A DNA stretch of 23,589 nt from an uncultured Anaerolineaceae bacterium (GTDB taxonomy: Bacteria > Chloroflexota > Anaerolineae > Anaerolineales > Anaerolineaceae): positions 1 to 23,589 of the forward strand of contig CALIHP010000050.1 in assembly GCA_938020565.1 (NCBI GenBank), read 5' to 3'. The notes below the pieces were generated by a model. It saw only the letters and a program-made list of their open reading frames with translations. It had not been told where the DNA came from and searched no databases. A program made the position numbers and the translations under genes. Positions 7,489-15,708 of this stretch are shown piece by piece (position 1 is the stretch's first letter; each line of letters opens with the position of its first letter).

Positions 7489-7517
7489 ATTCTAAGCATG
7501 TCAGGTCCAAACATCAA
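7489..7517 (-). promoter_or_regulatory. Promoter for the small ORF / exported-protein unit
   Basis: On the minus strand, TTGATG (7512-7517) and TAGAAT (7489-7494) are spaced by 17 bases. Both hexamers are near consensus, and the start would fall near 7482, 32 bases before the small ORF. Confidence 0.6.
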
Positions 7518-7762
7518 GTGACTTTTGTCATGGCTTTTTGCAGCTTTAATAAATAAAATTAATCAAAGGAACGTGCAAAGGCCGGGTCCTTTTTGGGTCA
7601 TAACGCCTTCCCCGATTTTCGAATGGTGTTGTCTGATAACTTTTTCAGGAATGAAAGTGGAGTTATATTTGCTCTTTTTTTGTCGCAGTATCATTGATAG
7701 AATTAAGCGTATATCCGGAGAAGATCAGCCAGCAGACAAACGGGGCGAAAGAACGGTATGCG
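7518..7762 (+). other. AT-rich intergenic region upstream of the AlbA_2 gene
   Basis: With the leftward promoter at 7489-7517, this is part of a 312-base gap without a convincing gene. The composition changes here to AT-rich. I see no clear terminator or strong plus-strand promoter; a weak -10-like TATATT occurs near 7660. A purine-rich CGGAGAAG near 7715-7722 has no suitable start codon close behind it. The region probably holds the unrecognised promoter of the gene at 7763 and the left boundary of an acquired segment. Confidence 0.4.
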
Positions 7763-9316
7763 ATGAAATTGAAGCTTGAAACTGTTGTAGAAGATTTAAT
7801 TTCCCATTCTCACGAGGAAGAATGGTTTGAATTCAAAGTAAATTGGTTTGAACCACATGCGTTGGGGGAATATATCTCAGCTATGTCGAACGCGGCGGCA
7901 TTAATTGGACATGATCGTGCATATTTTGTATGGGGCGTTGAAAACGATTCTCACGAAATTATCGGCACATTATTTAATTATCACCTGGAGCTTAAAGGCG
8001 AGCCTTTGAAACATTATCTTGCGAGAAAAATCAGACCGGATATCGGTTTTGAATTTCATGAAATTATGATGGCCGGGAAGCGAGTTGTCGTATTGATAAT
8101 ACCGTCCGCTTGTAACACGCCGACTGCATTCGATAAAGTCCGATATCTTCGAATTGGTTCAGGAAAAGTAAATTTGATGGAATATCCCGAGCGCGAGTCT
8201 CAGCTTTTTCACGTTCTGCGTCACGGTTTGCCGACGATCGTGAATACGAAATCGGAATATCAGAATTTAGCTTTTAATAAGCTGCTCGTTTATTATGAAG
8301 CAAAAGGAATTGCGTTGAATAAGAAGACTTTCAGGAAAAATCTCGGTTTTTATACTGAGGATGGAGAGTATAATCTTCTTGCACAATTGTTGTCGGATAA
8401 TAGTCATATTCCAATCCGGTTCGGGCTCTTTACTGGCATCAATAAAGCGTCTACGATGTATTCAGTGCGAGAATTTGGCAACACTTGCCTATTGTATTCA
8501 TTGGATGATGTGCTACGGTATGGCGACGTCTTAAATATTCCGCAAGCTGATGAAAGAAATCGAGTTGTAGAACGGAAAGAAGTCATGTTGTTTGATCAGT
8601 CTGCCTTTCGCGAAGCAGTTATTAATGCATTCGTACATAATCGTTGGGTCGATGGGAATGGACCGATGTTTAACGGGTTCCGAGATAAGATAGAGATATT
8701 ATCTCGTGGAAATCTTCCTCCAAATCAAACGATGGAAGGCTTTTTTGCAGGCGAATCCGTTCCAGTCAATAAAAGACTTTCCGATATTTTTCTTCAGCTT
8801 CACATCAGCGAACGAACTGGGCGCGGTGTTCCAAGAATTACAGAAGTGTATGGTCGTGATCGGATTAAATTTAATGAAAACAGTATCGTTGTAACCATTC
8901 CGTTTGATCGACTCGACGACGAATTCTCTGACGCTGAAGAAAGCGAGAATGAAAACGTCGGCCCTGCTGATACCCCAGTCAGTACCCCAGTCGATACCGC
9001 TGATACCCCAGTCAGTACCCCAGTCGATACCGCTGATACCCCAGTCGATACCCCAGTCGATACGCTTGACGATGGCAGGAATTCTTCCCGTTCCGGCCAC
9101 GGTTTGCAGTTTGGGCCGAAAGAAGAAATTGAAGAAAAGATTTTATCGATCTGCGCGGAGCCGCGGGGTATTCTGGCGATAGCGGCGTCCTTGGGGTTTC
9201 GCGGGAAGAAATCGGTGCGGAGGTATTTGATTCCTCTGATCGATCAGGGGCGGATCGCCATGACGATTCCGGATAAGCCGACGAGCCGGTTCCAGAAATA
9301 CGTCACGATTAAATAA
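7763..9316 (+). CDS. AlbA_2 domain / GHKL-type ATP-binding protein with winged helix
   Basis: A 517-aa protein of the putative regulator/ATP-binding family that carries an AlbA_2 (Schlafen-like) domain. Residues about 15-140 show EEEWFEFK, AYFVWGVEND and YLRIGS. Residues about 275-370 match a HATPase_c_4 region: FREAVINAFVHNRW, KIEILSRGNLPP and ERTGRGVPRI. A Thr/Pro/Asp linker (402-434) of three 11-residue repeats leads to a C-terminal winged helix (about 453-517). Such proteins often accompany mobile or defence regions, but the function is unknown. The ATG at 7763 is chosen because the AlbA_2 domain starts right after it; its ribosome site is weak, and an in-frame TTG at 7694 is possible. 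The first about 395 codons are AT-rich, unlike the neighbours, whereas the C-terminal domain uses host-like GC-rich codons. Confidence 0.85.
   Translation: MKLKLETVVEDLISHSHEEEWFEFKVNWFEPHALGEYISAMSNAAALIGHDRAYFVWGVENDSHEIIGTLFNYHLELKGEPLKHYLARKIRPDIGFEFHEIMMAGKRVVVLIIPSACNTPTAFDKVRYLRIGSGKVNLMEYPERESQLFHVLRHGLPTIVNTKSEYQNLAFNKLLVYYEAKGIALNKKTFRKNLGFYTEDGEYNLLAQLLSDNSHIPIRFGLFTGINKASTMYSVREFGNTCLLYSLDDVLRYGDVLNIPQADERNRVVERKEVMLFDQSAFREAVINAFVHNRWVDGNGPMFNGFRDKIEILSRGNLPPNQTMEGFFAGESVPVNKRLSDIFLQLHISERTGRGVPRITEVYGRDRIKFNENSIVVTIPFDRLDDEFSDAEESENENVGPADTPVSTPVDTADTPVSTPVDTADTPVDTPVDTLDDGRNSSRSGHGLQFGPKEEIEEKILSICAEPRGILAIAASLGFRGKKSVRRYLIPLIDQGRIAMTIPDKPTSRFQKYVTIK
8966..9064 (+). repeat. Three 33-bp tandem repeats within the AlbA_2 gene
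   Basis: Units start at 8966, 8999 and 9032. Each opens with GCTGATACCCCAGTC and is built from a smaller 12-base motif (GATACCCCAGTC or AGTACCCCAGTC). Units one and two are nearly identical; the third differs by a few bases. At 33 bases each adds 11 residues (A-D-T-P-V-S-T-P-V-D-T) without shifting the frame, so copy number can change linker length by slippage. Confidence 0.9.
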
Positions 9317-9512
9317 CCGGTTTCCAGTTGAATGCGGCCGGCGTATAAGCCGAATTTTCAGTCAACATTTTCGTGTAACGGTCGAAACTACCAGCTTTCG
9401 GCGGCATGGGTTAAAATAGTAGGGTATCGATTGACGGGCTGGACCGTGCGGATTTCAGCGGTTATTTTCCCGCAAAATCGAAAAAAAGAAACAGCGGATC
9501 GAGAAAAAACTT

Positions 9513-10997
9513 ATGAAAGATTATAAGAATCTTCAGAACGGGTCCGATATTCGCGGCGTTGCGTTGGCCGGCGTTTCGGGCGAACCCGTCAATTTAACGC
9601 CTCAGGCGGTAACCGATCTCGCCGCCGCGTTCGTTCTCTGGATTCAGCGGAGAACCGGGAATCCGGCGAAAGAGCTCGAAATTTCCGTCGGGAGCGACTC
9701 ACGGTTCAGCGGACCGAAGCTCAGAGAAGCGGCGATGACCGGGATCCTGTCTACCGGGGCGAGCTGCGCCGATTGCGGAATGGCGTCGACGCCGGCGATG
9801 TTCATGTCGACGATTTTTGAAGGGGCGAAATTCAGCGGCGCGATCATGATTACCGCGTCGCACCTGCCCTGGAACCGGAACGGGATGAAATTCTTCCTGA
9901 ACAGCGGCGGATTGGAAAAAGACGATATCAGCGAGATTATCGCGATCGCCGAAGAGGACCGTGAGGTCGAGCCGCGCGGGAAGCGGCGCTCCTTCGATAT
10001 TATCACGCCGTATTCCGCGCACCTCGCGTCGATTATCCGCGACGGGATCGGCGACGGCGAGACCCCGCTTCTTGGATATAAAATCGCGGTTGACGCCGGG
10101 AATGGGGCGGCGGGCTTTTTCGCGACGGACGTTTTAGCGCCGCTGGGGGCGGACGTTTCCGCGTCGCAGTTCCTCGAACCGGACGGCGAGTTCCCGAATC
10201 ATGCGCCGAATCCGGAAGCGAACGAGGTCATGGAAATCGCGAAACGGATGGTTCTCGATTCGGGCGCGGATTTAGGGCTGGTTTTCGATACCGACGTGGA
10301 TCGCGCGGCGGCGGTCGACGGCGACGGCGCGATTTTCAGCCGGAACCGCCTGATCGGTCTGTTGGCGACGATCGTCGCGAAAAAAAATCCGGGCTGCACG
10401 ATTGTCACCGATTCCGTGACGTCGGATCACCTGACGTCGTTTATCGAGAAGCTGGGGCTGGTTCATCACCGCTTCCGCCGCGGGTACCGGAACGTGATCC
10501 GCGAGGGGATCCGGCTGAACGAAGAAGGACGGGTCTGCCCGCTGGCGATCGAAACGTCGGGGCACTGCGCTTTCGCGGAAAATTATTTTCTGGACGACGG
10601 AGCGTATTTATCGGCGATGATCGTGATCGAGATGGTCCGCGCCGCGAGGGAGGGCAAGAAGCTCAGCGGGCTGATCGCCGAGCTCCGGGATCCGACCGAA
10701 GCGGCCGAGATCCGGATCAGGATTCTTGCGTCCGATTTTAAACAGGCAGGGACCGAGGTTCTGGAGAAGTTTGCGGCGTTCGCGGACGCGAAGGCGGGAT
10801 GGAACGTTGCGCCGGTGAATTACGAGGGGATCCGCGTCTCGGTTCCGGCGGCTGCCGGATGGATGCTGCTGAGATTATCGCTGCACGATCCGTTGCTGGC
10901 GCTGAATATCGAAAGCGATCGTGTCGGCGGCGTGAAAGAGATCATGGATGATCTCCGCCCGTTCCTGAACAGTTTTGAATCGCTGGAGAAAATCTGA
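9513..10997 (+). CDS. Phosphoglucomutase/phosphomannomutase family protein
   Basis: A 494-aa alpha-D-phosphohexomutase that interconverts hexose 6- and 1-phosphates. The active-site phosphoserine loop is TASHLP (Ser116), the TASHLP variant rather than the commoner TASHNP. The metal-binding loop DTDVDR is at 259-264. The sugar-specificity loop ETSGH is at 347-351. A C-terminal phosphate-binding domain with RVGGVKEIMDDL follows. The ETSGH loop does not settle glucose versus mannose preference (manB/pgm). The ATG at 9513 has only a weak GATCGAG upstream. The next gene, 17 bases on, is a GT-C membrane glycosyltransferase. This mutase may supply sugar-1-phosphate for nucleotide- or lipid-linked sugars used in cell-surface glycans, which is inference from context. 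Confidence 0.9.
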   Translation: MKDYKNLQNGSDIRGVALAGVSGEPVNLTPQAVTDLAAAFVLWIQRRTGNPAKELEISVGSDSRFSGPKLREAAMTGILSTGASCADCGMASTPAMFMSTIFEGAKFSGAIMITASHLPWNRNGMKFFLNSGGLEKDDISEIIAIAEEDREVEPRGKRRSFDIITPYSAHLASIIRDGIGDGETPLLGYKIAVDAGNGAAGFFATDVLAPLGADVSASQFLEPDGEFPNHAPNPEANEVMEIAKRMVLDSGADLGLVFDTDVDRAAAVDGDGAIFSRNRLIGLLATIVAKKNPGCTIVTDSVTSDHLTSFIEKLGLVHHRFRRGYRNVIREGIRLNEEGRVCPLAIETSGHCAFAENYFLDDGAYLSAMIVIEMVRAAREGKKLSGLIAELRDPTEAAEIRIRILASDFKQAGTEVLEKFAAFADAKAGWNVAPVNYEGIRVSVPAAAGWMLLRLSLHDPLLALNIESDRVGGVKEIMDDLRPFLNSFESLEKI

Positions 10998-11014
10998 GCG
11001 AAGGGACCGGCGGC

Positions 11015-12703
11015 TTGACGACGCGGGAAGAAGGGCGGCGATGGGTCCCGCCTGAAAAAAAAGTTACGCTCGCGCTGATCGTGCTGATCGGCGCAGCGGC
11101 GTTCCTGGCGCTGATTCCGGCGAATCGGACCGGCGCGGCGGATCCGGAGATGCTGGCGATCTTTGAGGTCGATGAGTATGCGCAGTACCCGCACGCGCTG
11201 CGCATGGCGACGGCAGGCGGAACGCTGGTCGAAACGCTCCGTAATTTTTTCGTCTATTTGCATTATTTTTACGGATTTCCGTTTTACGCGCTGTCGGGCG
11301 GAACGCTGGTCGCGGCCAAACCGCTGATCCCGGATTTCCCGAACGCGACGCGGACGATTGTTTGCCTGCTGCGCATGGTGGTCAGCGTGCTGCCGATGAT
11401 CCTGTGCGCGGCGCTGCTGACCGGGCTGACGACCGGTTTCAGGTCGCGATGGCGATCGATCGCGCTGTTTGTTTTCCTGCTGACGGTCCCGGCGGTGGTG
11501 ATTAACGATTTCTGGTGGCACCCGGACAGTCTCTCGCTGCTGCTGGTTTGTCTGGTGATCGTCTTTCTGGAACGAGACGCGGACCGGTTCGGGCGCGATT
11601 TTTACGTCGCGGCGGCGCTGACGGGAGCGGCGATCGGAACGAAGTATCAGGGGCTGTATTTTGCGCTGACGATTCCGACGCTTCTTCTGGGAGCGGTCCG
11701 CCGCGGACGGTTGAGCTGGCGGCGCGCGCTTACGCATGCGGCGGGGTTCGTCGCCGTAACCCTCGCTTTTGTCGTGGTCTCGAATCCTCTTCTCCTCCTT
11801 CCGCAGGAGCGGGCGGAAATTTTCCGCGTTCAATCGCAGCAGTTCGCCGAGACCGGCGTCGGGACGCTGACCCGGAACGCTGCGGCGATTTTCGACGGGT
11901 TCGGCTTGAACGACGCGCTGCGGGCTGACTACGGCGACGCATGGTTCTGGATTCTGGCGATCGGCGGCTGGGGCTGCGCCGGGCTTTTTGGGAACGAGCG
12001 GGAGCGGCGTCTGGCGCGGATCGTTTTGAGCTATGCCGTGACCGCGTTTACCGTTCTGACGCTATCGCCGACGCAGCGGTCACACTACTTTCTGGCGCTG
12101 GCGATCCCGCTTTTCAGCGGAATCGTTTTCCTGACGCCCGGCGCGCTGACGAGAGACAGCGCCAGCCAGCCGGAACGGGCTCCGCGCTTGGCGGGCGGTA
12201 TCCTGACGGCGTTATGGCTGGTTCAGTTCTGCTCTAACCTGGTCGCGGATACCAGCCTGATGAAAACGCAGCTGCGCCGGGAGGTTGACTCGCCGAAGAT
12301 CGCGTTTTATGAGGCGATCGAGGACGAACTCGACCGTGCGATTTCGGTTTCGGCGGCGCAGGGACGCGTTTTGCGGGTTCTCCGCGACGCGAAAGCGTAC
12401 TTTCCGGAACGCGACGGCGTCGACGTTCGTCTGGATTGGGGGATGCTGACGGGCGAGGACGTAGCCGCGTACCGTCCGGATTGGATCCTGATCGAAACGG
12501 AGAATTTAACCCGGTTTGGGGACAGCTCGATTTTAGAGGAAGCGATCGATGAAGGGGAGATGGCCCCGATCTATGCGTTTTACGCCGCGGCGGCACGGGA
12601 CGAGCTCGACGGTTATTTCCTCGCGGCGGAAAACGGCGCTCAGGCGCTTTTCGTCCGGAACGGTTTTCAGCCGCGTCCGGAACCGTCCGGGCGCGGAACA
12701 TGA
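11015..12703 (+). CDS. GT-C family membrane glycosyltransferase (PMT/ArnT-like)
   Basis: A 562-aa protein with roughly 9-11 hydrophobic segments; the first is at about 18-36. The first external loop holds the acidic pair Asp53-Glu54 in FEVDEYAQYPHALR, the position of the catalytic DE/DD motif in GT-C enzymes that use lipid-linked sugars. HPDS (169-172) and GTKYQ (208-212), followed by another helix, are also typical of the PMT_2-like group. A soluble C-terminal region starts near 430. It probably transfers a sugar from a polyprenyl phosphate donor outside the membrane; the acceptor is unknown. The start is a TTG at 11015 behind AAGGGA, because the ATG at 11041 is out of frame. The gene lies 17 bases after the mutase and is followed closely by an AIR-synthase-like gene. 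Confidence 0.75.
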   Translation: MTTREEGRRWVPPEKKVTLALIVLIGAAAFLALIPANRTGAADPEMLAIFEVDEYAQYPHALRMATAGGTLVETLRNFFVYLHYFYGFPFYALSGGTLVAAKPLIPDFPNATRTIVCLLRMVVSVLPMILCAALLTGLTTGFRSRWRSIALFVFLLTVPAVVINDFWWHPDSLSLLLVCLVIVFLERDADRFGRDFYVAAALTGAAIGTKYQGLYFALTIPTLLLGAVRRGRLSWRRALTHAAGFVAVTLAFVVVSNPLLLLPQERAEIFRVQSQQFAETGVGTLTRNAAAIFDGFGLNDALRADYGDAWFWILAIGGWGCAGLFGNERERRLARIVLSYAVTAFTVLTLSPTQRSHYFLALAIPLFSGIVFLTPGALTRDSASQPERAPRLAGGILTALWLVQFCSNLVADTSLMKTQLRREVDSPKIAFYEAIEDELDRAISVSAAQGRVLRVLRDAKAYFPERDGVDVRLDWGMLTGEDVAAYRPDWILIETENLTRFGDSSILEEAIDEGEMAPIYAFYAAAARDELDGYFLAAENGAQALFVRNGFQPRPEPSGRGT

Positions 12704-12749
12704 TATACTTTGACGGTTGGGAAACCGTGGAACTGCTGGAGGAAATTCG

Positions 12750-13760
12750 TTGAAGAACGCGCTCCCGGTCGGGAAGCTTCCGCCGGAAATCTTAAGAAAA
12801 ATGATCGCGAAGACGCCGAAGTTTGATGGGCGGCTCGTTCTGGGGCCCGGCGTGGGGCTGGATTGCGGCGTCGTCGATATGGGCGACCGCTATTGGGTCA
12901 TGAAGGTGGACCCGATCACGTTCGTGACCGAGGATATCGCCTGGTATGCGGTGAATATCGCGGCGAACGACGTGGCGACAACCGGGGCGAAACCGGTCTG
13001 GATGATGCTGTCGGCGCTTTTCCCGGAAGGAGCGACGGATGAGGCGCTGGTCGGCCGCGTTACGGAGCAGCTGGCGGCGTCCTGCGCGGAGCTGGGGATT
13101 ACGCTCGCCAACGCGCATACGGAGATTACGCATGGACTGGATCGCCCGATTCTGACCTGTTCGCTGGTCGGCGAGGTCGCGAAGGACCGGCTGATCGTTC
13201 CGACAGGCGCGCGTGCCGGCGACGTGATCCTGCTGACGAAGGGAATCCCGATCGAAGGCACGGCAATTCTGGCCAACGAGTTTGGCGAACGACTGGCGGG
13301 GCGGCTGAGCGAATCTGAAATTGCGGCGGCTCGGGCTTACACGCGCAATCCCGGAATCGGCGTGACGCGCGACGCTCGGATCGCGATTGGCGCGGGACGG
13401 GTCACCGCGATGCATGATCCGACGGAAGGCGGGCTGGCTTCGGCGCTCTGGGAGCTGGCGGAGGCGGCGGGGCGCGCGATCGAGGTGGACCTGGACGCGA
13501 TCCCGATTTCGGAGCTGTCGCGGAGGATTCTGGCGGTTTTCGAGCTGAATCCGTTGAACACGATTGCGTCCGGCGCGCTGCTGATGACGGTTGAGCCGGT
13601 GGACGCCGCGGCGATACTGGGCGCGCTGCGTTCGGCGGGGATCCCGGCGGCGGAGATCGGACGCGTTCTGGACGGCTCTGGACCGGTTTCAGTCCGTGTC
13701 GCCGGGAACGGGACGGAACTGGAACGACCGGACGTGGACGAGATCGCGCGCGTATTCTGA
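12750..13760 (+). CDS. AIR synthase-related (PurM/HypE-like) protein
   Basis: A 336-aa protein of the PurM/SelD/HypE/ThiL ATP-binding superfamily. The N-terminal half has GPGVGLDCGVVD (about 27-38), MKVDPITFVTEDIAWYAV and NDVATTGAKP (about 72-81), which form the dimeric nucleotide site. The C-terminal half has MHDPTEGGLASALWEL (about 220-235), nearly the HypE signature. Unlike HypE it ends EIARVF and has no terminal cysteine to carry a cyanide ligand. It has none of the Cys/Sec loop of SelD either. I therefore call only the superfamily. The TTG at 12750 is chosen because GGAGG lies 7 bases upstream. No hydrogenase maturation genes are nearby; it sits behind the glycosyltransferase gene, probably in one operon. 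Confidence 0.82.
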   Translation: MKNALPVGKLPPEILRKMIAKTPKFDGRLVLGPGVGLDCGVVDMGDRYWVMKVDPITFVTEDIAWYAVNIAANDVATTGAKPVWMMLSALFPEGATDEALVGRVTEQLAASCAELGITLANAHTEITHGLDRPILTCSLVGEVAKDRLIVPTGARAGDVILLTKGIPIEGTAILANEFGERLAGRLSESEIAAARAYTRNPGIGVTRDARIAIGAGRVTAMHDPTEGGLASALWELAEAAGRAIEVDLDAIPISELSRRILAVFELNPLNTIASGALLMTVEPVDAAAILGALRSAGIPAAEIGRVLDGSGPVSVRVAGNGTELERPDVDEIARVF

Positions 13761-13773
13761 CGTCCTTGATGGA

Positions 13774-14439
13774 TCATGGACCGGACGGATCCGGCGGATC
13801 GACTGCCGTGGGCTTCGGCTTTTCATCATCGAAAAATCTGCAGAGATGCAATACAATTTTCCGAATATGGAGCATTTCATCTTCCGACGGGAGTTGATGA
13901 TGGCTCACGAAATAAGCGACCAGTCCGTCGACCTGCGACCACCATAGTCTTGAAAACGCCGAGACGGTTTCCGGGCTGACGTCGGGTCTGGATCGGATAA
14001 TGATTTCCTCGATCAGGTTTAAACTTTTTTCCGACTTTTCTTTCATCCGTTCGCGGAGAATTTCGTTTTTCGATGACTCCAGCCAGAATTCAAATTTGAT
14101 TCGCGCGAAATCCAGGTTCTCCGCTGTCCACTGACGAACCGTTTCGTCCCAGACGCAAATCAGTTTCTCGGAAAGCGGCATGGTCCGGGAAAGGTTTTCC
14201 CCGATCCGGTGATCCGGCGAGACTGCGCTGATGAACTCTCCCCGGCTTTCGGCCAGTTCAAAGAATATTTCTTCTTTGCTTTTGAAATACGTGTAGATCA
14301 GTCCTTTGCTGACGCCCGCTTCTTTCGTTATATCGTCCATCGACGTCGGATAGTATCCTTTTTTTGAAAACAGCTTGAACGCCGCCGCCAGAATCATCGC
14401 CTGACGTTGATTTTTTTTCTCTTGCGATATCTTCGGCAT
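13774..14439 (-). CDS. TetR/AcrR family transcriptional regulator
   Basis: A 221-aa TetR protein. The DNA-binding domain covers about residues 12-58 (ILAAAFKLFSKKGYYPTSM, then ITKEAGVSKGLIYTYFKSKE). The C-terminal region (WLESSKNEILRERM and later helices) resembles a TetR_C domain found in multidrug-efflux repressors. GGAGGG lies 6 bases before the ATG, supporting this start. It is the downstream partner of the MFS exporter gene on the same strand, and the palindromic operator at 15694-15705 is its likely target, giving joint control of pump and repressor. The annotated MFS frame runs 182 bp into this gene. The last residues are Pro/Asp-rich, and the gene converges with the AIR-synthase-like gene, leaving 13 bases between the stops. 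Confidence 0.93.
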   Translation of the reverse strand: MPKISQEKKNQRQAMILAAAFKLFSKKGYYPTSMDDITKEAGVSKGLIYTYFKSKEEIFFELAESRGEFISAVSPDHRIGENLSRTMPLSEKLICVWDETVRQWTAENLDFARIKFEFWLESSKNEILRERMKEKSEKSLNLIEEIIIRSRPDVSPETVSAFSRLWWSQVDGLVAYFVSHHQLPSEDEMLHIRKIVLHLCRFFDDEKPKPTAVDPPDPSGP

Positions 14440-15667
14440 GGATTGCCCTCCGTGTAAAATTCATGCGGTCTTTTTCGGTATACAACAGCATAACCGCCGC
14501 GGTTACGGCGATACCTCCGCCGGAAATCAGGTAAACGCCGGTTAATGATAATCGGTCCAGTGATAATCCTGTCGCGAGATATGAAACCGGCTGGAGCCCG
14601 ACGGAACATAGAAATTGAATACTCATGACCCTGCCGATCAGAAAATTGGGCGTTATCTGCTGGATCGCTGTAAGAAATAATACATTGATGATTCCAAAAA
14701 GCAAGCCTGCGCAGAAAACGGCTCCGAGAATGGCCGCATGGTTGTGAATCAGGCCGAGCAGCCCCCAGATCGCCCCGGACAGGAGGGAGATCCACGCGAT
14801 GCGTCGGATCACGCGGGGCTTTTCCATCTTTTTCACGGCTCCGATGAGAACAGCTCCGATCAGGCTGCCTGCCCCGTTCATGGACAGCAGCGTCGGATAT
14901 CCGTCTATTCCGTCCGGTAAACAGGATTCTGCGAGGATCGGGAACCCGATCTGCTGCGGCCCGATGATACAAAGGTTCAGGATCGCCGTAAAAATCAGGA
15001 GCAGGACCAGAATCGGCAGCTTGAACAGCTCTGCGAACGGTTTTCTCCGCGGCTCGCGAACAGCTTCCGGGATAACGGACTGCGCCCTGTTTTCGGAGTT
15101 TTTTATTCCTGCGATCAGCGACAGCGCGGCAAGCGATGCGCCGGCCATGAGCAGCCAGGTATGATTCTCGGCGCGATGGTCGGCGATTTCGGCCAACATC
15201 GGCCCGGACAGCATTGCGGCCTGATTGATGAACTGCAGGATCGAGTTTGCCTGCTGCAAACGGTTCGCCGTAGTTACCGCCGGAATCGCGGCGTAAAGCG
15301 CCGGCGTGATCAGCGCGCTGGATCCGCCGAAAAGTATCGCGAAGATGAAAATTGTTTTGACTTGAATCAGGTTTTGCCGATTAAAGACGAAATAGAACGA
15401 CAGCAATGCGCACAGGGCCGCGGATCCCAGCCTGAGGATTTTGAAGGCTCCGAATTTGTCGATTAAAAATCCGCTGATTGGCAGGATGATAACTCTTGGT
15501 ATGGTCATCGCCATCAGGACAGAACTCAACAGGAGTACGGACCCGGCGCTTTTCATCAGTGATGAAACCTGGAGCACCAGGTAAAACTGGCTTACGAGAA
15601 ATAAAAGGAAGCATGCCGCAAAAAACCGCAGGGAGGTGACTGGAAGGGGGTGTGTATGTTTTTTCAT
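14258..15667 (-). CDS. MFS transporter with abnormal C-terminal extension (probable frameshift)
   Basis: A major facilitator superfamily protein with about 12 membrane segments within its first 396 residues, including the A-motif-like GFLIDKFGAFKILRLGS (66-82). It resembles MFS_3/enterobactin-exporter-like drug pumps of about 400 aa. The ATG at 15667 is used because AGGAGA lies just upstream. After LLYTEKD (394-400) the frame continues for about 69 polar, low-quality residues through the start of the TetR gene. In the +1 frame a TGA occurs at 14461-14463, right after the last helix and before the TetR ribosome site, and an A5 run lies just before it (14471-14475). One inserted base would explain the overlap. 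The functional gene therefore probably ends near 14461. Substrate unknown. Confidence 0.85.
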   Translation of the reverse strand: MKKHTHPLPVTSLRFFAACFLLFLVSQFYLVLQVSSLMKSAGSVLLLSSVLMAMTIPRVIILPISGFLIDKFGAFKILRLGSAALCALLSFYFVFNRQNLIQVKTIFIFAILFGGSSALITPALYAAIPAVTTANRLQQANSILQFINQAAMLSGPMLAEIADHRAENHTWLLMAGASLAALSLIAGIKNSENRAQSVIPEAVREPRRKPFAELFKLPILVLLLIFTAILNLCIIGPQQIGFPILAESCLPDGIDGYPTLLSMNGAGSLIGAVLIGAVKKMEKPRVIRRIAWISLLSGAIWGLLGLIHNHAAILGAVFCAGLLFGIINVLFLTAIQQITPNFLIGRVMSIQFLCSVGLQPVSYLATGLSLDRLSLTGVYLISGGGIAVTAAVMLLYTEKDRMNFTRRAIHAEDIAREKKSTSGDDSGGGVQAVFKKRILSDVDGRYNERSGRQQRTDLHVFQKQRRNIL

Positions 15668-15693
15668 AGGGTTCTCCTGTTGCAATATAAAAA

Positions 15694-15705
15694 CTGACCG
15701 GTCAG
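15694..15705. promoter_or_regulatory. Palindromic TetR operator of the MFS-tetR operon
   Basis: CTGACCGGTCAG is a perfect 12-bp palindrome lying 3 bases downstream of the -10 box (minus strand), so it covers the transcription start. A bound dimer would block initiation. TGACCGGTCA-type sites are common for TetR repressors, and the co-transcribed TetR gene is the obvious candidate. Confidence 0.7.
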
Positions 15706-15708
15706 GTT

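Noticed and set aside
7525..7779. Plus-strand frame of 84 codons upstream of the AlbA_2 gene
   Set aside because: No ribosome site, unusual composition, and it overlaps the better-supported start at 7763 in another frame.
8966..9064. Possible small CRISPR-like array
   Set aside because: The repeats are directly adjacent without unique spacers and are in-frame coding repeats of a linker.
9332..9526. Plus-strand frame of 64 codons before the mutase
   Set aside because: No ribosome site or family features, and it overlaps the mutase start out of frame. The 196-base gap is probably a promoter region, with only a weak TAAAAT near 9414.
10820..11833. Long open frame on the minus strand (337 codons) across the mutase/glycosyltransferase junction
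   Set aside because: The product is extremely Arg/Gln-rich and low-complexity, with no domain. It is the antisense shadow of GC-rich codons in two well-supported plus-strand genes.
12750..13760. Annotation as HypE or SelD
   Set aside because: The terminal cysteine of HypE and the Cys/Sec loop of SelD are both missing.
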